Virus record (IMG/VR): IMGVR_UViG_3300001352_000015
Location: 1-23,793 of that record
Origin: a virus
Strand: one strand, 5' to 3'
Length of the DNA: 23,793 nucleotides
Under the pieces are notes generated by a model that did no database searches, was not told the DNA's origin, and saw only the letters and a program-made list of their open reading frames with translations. How positions within the stretch are numbered: the first letter of the stretch is position 1; every line of letters starts with the position of its first letter. Positions 19,880 through 23,793 of the stretch are shown here, one piece after another. The position numbers and the translations under genes were made by a program.

Positions 19880-21254
19880 ATTAATTATATTTGATTTAGA
19901 TGGAGTATTAGTTGAGTCGCGAGAATTACATTATATTGCACTCAACAAAGCTCTGTCTGAAATAGGAGATCAATATACAATAAGCAAAGAAGAACATCTT
20001 TGTAAGTATGATGCATTAACAACTACGCAAAAACTAAAAAAGCTAACCGCCGAAAAAAATCTTCCAGAAAAATATCACAACAGAATATGGGAATTGAAAC
20101 AACAAAAAACATTACAAGAAATAGACGACTACCAGCGTGACCATAGAATAATAGATATTCTTAAAAAACTAAAATCACAAAATTATAAAATTGCATGCGC
20201 AACAAACTCTATAAGAGATACATCAAAATTAATGTTAATAAGAAAAGGTTTTTTTGAATACATAGATTTTCTATACTCAAATGAAGATGTAAACTTACCA
20301 AAACCCAATGCGGAAATTTACATGCAGTGCATGATCAAAGCGAAAGCTAACCCCGACGAAACTGTAGTTATAGAAGACTCTCACATCGGAAGAAAAGGAG
20401 CGATAAGAAGCGGGGCACATTTATGTGCAGTTACAGATTCTAACGACTTGACATTTACTAAGGTAAACAATACTATACTAAGTGCAGAAAAAACATCATC
20501 AATTTCACCCAAATGGCAAGGAGGTAAAATGAACGTACTCATTCCTATGGCTGGAGCAGGGTCCAGATTCGAGCAAGCAGGTTATACTTTCCCTAAGCCC
20601 CTAATTGATGTTGATGGAAAACCTATGATACAAAGAGTTGTCGAAAACTTAAATATCGACGCCAAGCATATCTTTATTGTACAAAAAGAACATTACGAAA
20701 AATACTCCCTAAAGCATACTTTAAATTTAATTTCTCCAAACTGCGAAATAGTTCAAGTAGAAGGCTTAACCGAGGGAGCGGCATGCACGACGCTTTTAGC
20801 TAAAGAGTTTATCAACAATAATCAACCATTAGTTCTAGCAAACTCCGATCAGTATGTACAGTGGGACAGTAATCAATTCATGTACTCATCTATGGCAGAC
20901 GACATCGATGCGTCCATTTTAACATTTCACTCAACTCACCCCAAGTGGAGTTACGCAAAATTAAATGATGACGGATTCGTGATTGAAGTAGCAGAAAAGA
21001 AACCCATCAGCGAACATGCAACTGTTGGTATATACTTCTGGAGAAAAGGCTCTGATTACGTAAAATCAGCAGAACAGATGATAGAAAAAAATATTAGAGT
21101 CAATAATGAATTCTACGTATGCCCAGTATATAACGAAGCTTTATTGAATGGAGCTAGAGTAAAAACGTTCCATATTGAAAAGATGTGGGGGCTAGGAACT
21201 CCAGAGGATCTAGAAACTTTCTTAAAATATGATATTAATATCCCACAGGGGTAA
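19872..21254 (+). CDS. HAD phosphatase fused to sugar-1-phosphate nucleotidyltransferase
   Basis: The product has 460 residues from a GTG at 19872, overlapping the upstream stop by 8 bases. Residues 1-190 are a HAD hydrolase of the beta-phosphoglucomutase-like subfamily: FDLDGVLVESRELH (D8 and D10 catalytic), CATNS (motif II), LPKPNAEIY (K144, motif III) and VVIEDSHIG (E168 and D169, motif IV). Residues 220-450 are a nucleotidyltransferase: NVLIPMAGAGSRFEQAGY (221-238), FPKPLIDVDGKPMI, LANSDQY (D326) and GIYFWRKG. The second domain closely resembles cytidylyl- or other NTP-transferases found in capsule loci, such as campylobacter Cj1416-type enzymes. Together they could dephosphorylate a sugar phosphate and activate it to a nucleotide sugar. 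A strong internal Shine-Dalgarno allows the second domain to be made separately. Confidence 0.85.
   Translation: MIKLIIFDLDGVLVESRELHYIALNKALSEIGDQYTISKEEHLCKYDALTTTQKLKKLTAEKNLPEKYHNRIWELKQQKTLQEIDDYQRDHRIIDILKKLKSQNYKIACATNSIRDTSKLMLIRKGFFEYIDFLYSNEDVNLPKPNAEIYMQCMIKAKANPDETVVIEDSHIGRKGAIRSGAHLCAVTDSNDLTFTKVNNTILSAEKTSSISPKWQGGKMNVLIPMAGAGSRFEQAGYTFPKPLIDVDGKPMIQRVVENLNIDAKHIFIVQKEHYEKYSLKHTLNLISPNCEIVQVEGLTEGAACTTLLAKEFINNNQPLVLANSDQYVQWDSNQFMYSSMADDIDASILTFHSTHPKWSYAKLNDDGFVIEVAEKKPISEHATVGIYFWRKGSDYVKSAEQMIEKNIRVNNEFYVCPVYNEALLNGARVKTFHIEKMWGLGTPEDLETFLKYDINIPQG
20448..20476 (+). promoter_or_regulatory. Possible internal promoter ahead of the nucleotidyltransferase domain
   Basis: TTGACA (20448-20453), a 17-base spacer and TACTAT (20471-20476) lie in the linker region between the HAD and nucleotidyltransferase domains. 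The predicted +1 is about 20483, about 46 bases before the internal ATG at 20529. The -35 is a perfect consensus and the spacing optimal, but the sequence is also coding, so chance occurrence is possible. Confidence 0.4.
20518..20531 (+). promoter_or_regulatory. Internal Shine-Dalgarno and start codon (nucleotidyltransferase domain)
   Basis: AAGGAGGT (20518-20525) lies 3 bases before ATG at 20529, in frame at residue 220, exactly where the nucleotidyltransferase domain begins (MNVLIPMAGAGSRF). It is the strongest Shine-Dalgarno on the plus strand here. Spacing is slightly short but usable. Confidence 0.7.
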
Positions 21255-21651
21255 CATTACTGGCCCTAACGAAAAAAGAGAAAACTCAATAAGTTACATA
21301 GAGGAAGCTCTAGAACTAGGATTTGATGTCGAAATTGACATCTGGGCAGATAAGCAATTATGGCTCGGGCATGATAACCCAGAAACTCCGTGTCCTACAA
21401 AATTTCTCATTCAGAACTTCAGACACTTATGGATTCATTGTAAAAACCTAGAAGCAATGGACCTACTTAGCCAGTTTAGAACTTTAAATTATTTTTGGCA
21501 TGAGTCAGACGACTTTACGTTAACTTCTAAAAATTTCATATGGACCTATCCAGGAAAAAGGGTCAGCAATAAAAGCGTTTTGGTTGTAGATGATGCAAGG
21601 CGGTATGCGGGGCCTCCATGCTTTGGCTTATGTTCTGATTATTTAAAATGA
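21229..21651 (+). CDS. Small GDPD-like phosphodiesterase
   Basis: The product has 140 residues from the ATG at 21229, which lies 26 bases inside the previous gene; MILISHRGN is the expected family start. The short glycerophosphodiester-phosphodiesterase-like pattern is visible: HRG at 6-8, ENSISYIEEALELGFDVEIDIW with the E-x-D metal ligands, LWLGHDNPE with the HD pair, WIHCKNLEAM, and IWTYPG. LCSDYLK closes the protein. It lacks the length of full GDPD enzymes (about 240 residues), but such 140-160-residue forms are commonly found beside HAD and nucleotidyltransferase genes in capsule or LPS loci. It probably cleaves or handles a phosphodiester sugar precursor. Confidence 0.7.
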   Translation: MILISHRGNITGPNEKRENSISYIEEALELGFDVEIDIWADKQLWLGHDNPETPCPTKFLIQNFRHLWIHCKNLEAMDLLSQFRTLNYFWHESDDFTLTSKNFIWTYPGKRVSNKSVLVVDDARRYAGPPCFGLCSDYLK

Positions 21652-22526
21652 ACGAATGGAACCCACACAAATTAAAAAACAAGGAAGGGCAAGAACTAAG
21701 TTTCGTTTCAAGTTTTACTAATTTTTCGATATCGCTACAAAAAGGAATATTAAAAAGATTCGAACAGCTCGAAAGAACAGTATCAATAATAATACAAGGA
21801 CCACTTCACGAAAGATCAATAAGCACCATCAATAACTATTTACGCTACGGAGAAGTTATAGTAAGTTGTTGGGACACAGATGACCTATCAAGACTAGATA
21901 ATTACAAAGATAAAATAAAAATCGTAGTCAATAAATATAAAAACGTAAAAGTTAAAAATAAAAAGCCAGGAAAACAAGCCCCATGGATATACCAAAACAT
22001 AACGACATTAAGCGGAATCAAAAAGGCGACAGGTTTCTTTTGCATAAAAGTTAGATCTGACGAGAGTTACCCAACCCTAGAGCCATTCATATCAAAATTA
22101 ATAAACAACTCTCACATAAATAAAAAAAACGGAGAATATCAATGGTTTAAAATAATAACTTCGAATATCTATTTTAGATTCTCAAGGCAGAACAAATTCC
22201 ACCCATCCGATCATATTGTAGCTGGAGAGCGAACAAGGATGCTTGATGTGTTTAAACTATCAACAGAGCTTTGTAATAAAAAAAGGATATCTCAATTTCC
22301 AGAACAGCTACTGTGTCGAGCTATAATAGAAAGCTTTTGGGACAAAAACTTAAAAAGGGCTGGCGTGCTAGATGAAAAAAAATGCACAGAACTAATGAAA
22401 AAACATTTTGACATAATAAGAATACGCGATTTACCAAATCACATATGGACATCTAGCTACAGAAAGTATGACGCGCTATACAACGAAGAAGACTGGTGTC
22501 ACGACATAGAATTAATTGATAGTTGA
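21648..22526 (+). CDS. WavE-like LPS biosynthesis glycosyltransferase
   Basis: The product has 292 residues. SIIIQGPLHERSISTINNYL near residue 46 is the opening signature of the WavE family (PF07507, core-LPS synthesis). Downstream are VIVSCWDTDD, FFCIKVRSDESYPT (the 'K.RsDe' acidic site) and ITSNIYFRFSRQNKFHPSDHIVAG near 160-183, the characteristic 'fhpSDhi..G' block. The C-terminal FPEQLLCRAIIESFW also fits ('PEq.l'). The fold is expected to be GT-A. It overlaps the GDPD-like stop by 4 bases. It is probably the last gene of the rightward glycan operon before a new promoter at 22523. Confidence 0.8.
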   Translation: MNEWNPHKLKNKEGQELSFVSSFTNFSISLQKGILKRFEQLERTVSIIIQGPLHERSISTINNYLRYGEVIVSCWDTDDLSRLDNYKDKIKIVVNKYKNVKVKNKKPGKQAPWIYQNITTLSGIKKATGFFCIKVRSDESYPTLEPFISKLINNSHINKKNGEYQWFKIITSNIYFRFSRQNKFHPSDHIVAGERTRMLDVFKLSTELCNKKRISQFPEQLLCRAIIESFWDKNLKRAGVLDEKKCTELMKKHFDIIRIRDLPNHIWTSSYRKYDALYNEEDWCHDIELIDS

Positions 22527-22550
22527 CAAAACAAATATGAATGTTATTAT
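22523..22550 (+). promoter_or_regulatory. Sigma-70-type promoter of the ssDNA-binding-like gene
   Basis: TTGACA (22523-22528), 16 bases, then TATTAT (22545-22550). The -35 overlaps the stop codon of the WavE-like gene. The predicted +1 near 22557 leaves a 15-base leader without a Shine-Dalgarno before the ATG at 22572. The -35 and -10 hexamers are the same as those of the rightward operon promoter at 14024. Confidence 0.7.
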
Positions 22551-22571
22551 TATTAAAATATCTTTAACATC

Positions 22572-23222
22572 ATGTCATTATCTTTATACAAACCAAACAG
22601 CAAAAACGCAGGTTGCGCTTTCAATTTCTCAATAGGTCACAACAAAAAGAAAGAGCCGGTTGTTTACGCAAACGCCATTCAACAGCACAGCTGGAACGAC
22701 AAAACAAAAACGGGAAGCTTTTCTCAAAATGCGAATGATCCAGATAAAAAAATAAATATAAAATTTACTGAATTCGAAATAGGCGGAGTAATAAGCGCGT
22801 TTAAAAACAGAAACGAATTCTCATCTTTTCATGCATTTGAAGACAACAAGACTTCAATAAAATTTACCCCCTGGGACAAGAAGTCAAAAATAAAAACCGC
22901 AGATTCTGAAAAATGGGTAACTCTTCCCGCCTTCGGAATAACCCTAACTAGAAATGGAAGTCAAAATTTCAGAATACCACTAGAACCTGGCGAGGTAGAG
23001 AATCTAACCGAATTTTTTAAACATTACCTTCATTGTCTCTACGAGTACAGAAGAATAGAGGACCATAAAAAGATGCAAAGCTATCGAGATAAAAGCGATA
23101 ATAGATCCCAAGATTATCTAGCTGGAGGATTAGGTATGCTTCAAAAACTACTAAACATTTCTTGTGATGGCGCAAATAATAAAACCGAAAAACCGACGCC
23201 CTCAGAGGATGCTCCGTTTTAA
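22572..23222 (+). CDS. Putative phage ssDNA-binding protein (PC4/whirly-like) with acidic tip
   Basis: The product has 216 residues. The first 150 (MSLSLYKPNSKNAGCAFNFSIGHNK... IKFTEFEIGGVISAF... IKFTPWDKKSK... WVTLPAFGITLTRNGSQNFRIPLEPGE) form a run of beta strands followed by a helix. I recall similar proteins in marine and jumbo phages. The pattern 'K.t.....g....i.l...E...l..f' resembles PC4/whirly-type ssDNA-binding folds. A flexible tail follows, ending SEDAPF, which echoes the acidic IPF-type C-terminal tip of SSB proteins. A second single-strand-binding or recombination-accessory role alongside the bona fide SSB at 12065 is inferred, with moderate confidence. It has its own promoter, and the next gene begins on its stop codon. 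Confidence 0.45.
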   Translation: MSLSLYKPNSKNAGCAFNFSIGHNKKKEPVVYANAIQQHSWNDKTKTGSFSQNANDPDKKINIKFTEFEIGGVISAFKNRNEFSSFHAFEDNKTSIKFTPWDKKSKIKTADSEKWVTLPAFGITLTRNGSQNFRIPLEPGEVENLTEFFKHYLHCLYEYRRIEDHKKMQSYRDKSDNRSQDYLAGGLGMLQKLLNISCDGANNKTEKPTPSEDAPF

Positions 23223-23793
23223 TGAATAAAAAAAAAATCTTAATACACTCCAATCACTGTAAAGCTTTTACTGGATTCGGAAAGCATACGAAAAATATAC
23301 TACTCTACTTACAAAAAACAGGAAAGTATGATATAGTAGAGTTCTCAAACGGCATACAATGGGGAGACTCGTCTTTAAAAAACTTGCCATGGAAGTGTGA
23401 GGGCTCTCTCCCTAACAATCCATCTTTATTAAGAAAATTAAAAGAAGATCCAAGTTTAGCAAGAAGCGCCAGCTACGGAACCCACACGATTGACAAGATA
23501 ATTGAACAGGAGAAACCTGATGTTTACATAGGTATAGAAGACATATGGGCCTTCTCAGGATATACAGAAAAGAAATGGTGGAACAAAATAAATTGCATGA
23601 TCTGGACTACTTTAGACAGCCTGCCAATACTACCCGAAGCAGAGAAAGTTGCCCCAGAGATCAAAAACTATTTTACGTGGTCATCCTTCGCGTCAAAAGC
23701 TTTAAATAAATTAGGTCACGATCATGTAAAAACTTTACATGGAGCCCTAGACACCTCAAACTTTAAAAAGTTAGAGGATCAAGATAGAAAGAA
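23222..23793 (+). CDS. GT4-like glycosyltransferase (N-terminal part, cut by window edge)
   Basis: An ATG at 23222 overlaps the previous stop (TAATG), and the frame stays open to the window end, giving about 190 codons. KKILIHSNHCKAFTGFGKHT followed by KNILLYLQKTGKYDIVEF is the N-terminal acceptor domain of GT-B, GT4-type enzymes ('...tGfg....nl...L...g..v'). KPDVYIGIEDIWAF and INCMIWTTLDSLPI supply the middle strands. FTWSSFASKALNKLGHDHVKTLHGALDTSNF is the linker to the donor domain ('s.f....l...G......v.. GvD...F'). The catalytic C-terminal half is beyond the window. Confidence 0.75.
   Translation, partial: MNKKKILIHSNHCKAFTGFGKHTKNILLYLQKTGKYDIVEFSNGIQWGDSSLKNLPWKCEGSLPNNPSLLRKLKEDPSLARSASYGTHTIDKIIEQEKPDVYIGIEDIWAFSGYTEKKWWNKINCMIWTTLDSLPILPEAEKVAPEIKNYFTWSSFASKALNKLGHDHVKTLHGALDTSNFKKLEDQDRK

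Overview
The window reads as a piece of a tailed-phage genome (Caudoviricetes), most likely a large, A+T-rich aquatic or marine phage. The evidence is a set of virion structural genes next to a phage-type sigma factor, a T4 gp1-like deoxynucleoside monophosphate kinase and a bacterial-type SSB. Genes are packed with 0-50 base gaps or 1-32 base overlaps. I see no tRNA, rRNA, transposase, integrase or CRISPR array. Promoters of the TTGACA/TATAAT type argue for a host with an ordinary sigma-70. The host cannot be named from this sequence.

Layout. All genes from 1 to 13885 are on the minus strand and all genes from 14058 to 23793 are on the plus strand, so transcription diverges from a very A/T-rich gap at 13886-14057. 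Reading leftward from the gap: a small unknown protein, dNMP kinase, sigma factor, SSB, a GT-B glycosyltransferase and a cysteine-free FmdB-like small protein. Next come three virion genes: a 420-aa protein with a 26/21-residue repeat, a 134-aa protein and an 861-aa Ig-like tail or fibre protein. Last is a run of six glycan genes: DUF2827, GT34-like, DUF2827, a GT25+GT32 fusion, a beta-propeller+GT fusion and a truncated GT34-like gene. Reading rightward: a winged-helix-like regulator, then about eleven glycan genes. These include several GT-A and GT-B enzymes, an FkbM-like methyltransferase, a HAD phosphatase fused to a sugar-nucleotidyltransferase, a small GDPD-like phosphodiesterase and a WavE-like protein. 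A putative ssDNA-binding protein and a truncated GT4-like gene follow.

How the parts fit. About seventeen of the 26 genes seem devoted to building or modifying a glycan. The left glycan run follows the tail-fibre gene and has its own copy of a motif (GTGTAATA[T/A]A) that also sits just upstream of two virion operons. I propose this is a late promoter, perhaps read by the sigma factor encoded here. The right glycan run starts from a TTGACA-17-TATTAT promoter that looks host-read and therefore early. This suggests two glycan programmes: late decoration of the virion or fibre, and early remodelling of the host surface. That is inference.

Most notable regulatory observation: Shine-Dalgarno sequences are nearly absent, and at least five promoter candidates place the predicted +1 on, or within about two bases of, a start codon, so leaderless mRNAs appear common. 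Against that background one strong SD inside the HAD-nucleotidyltransferase gene, preceded by a promoter-like sequence, suggests that the second domain is also made as a separate protein.
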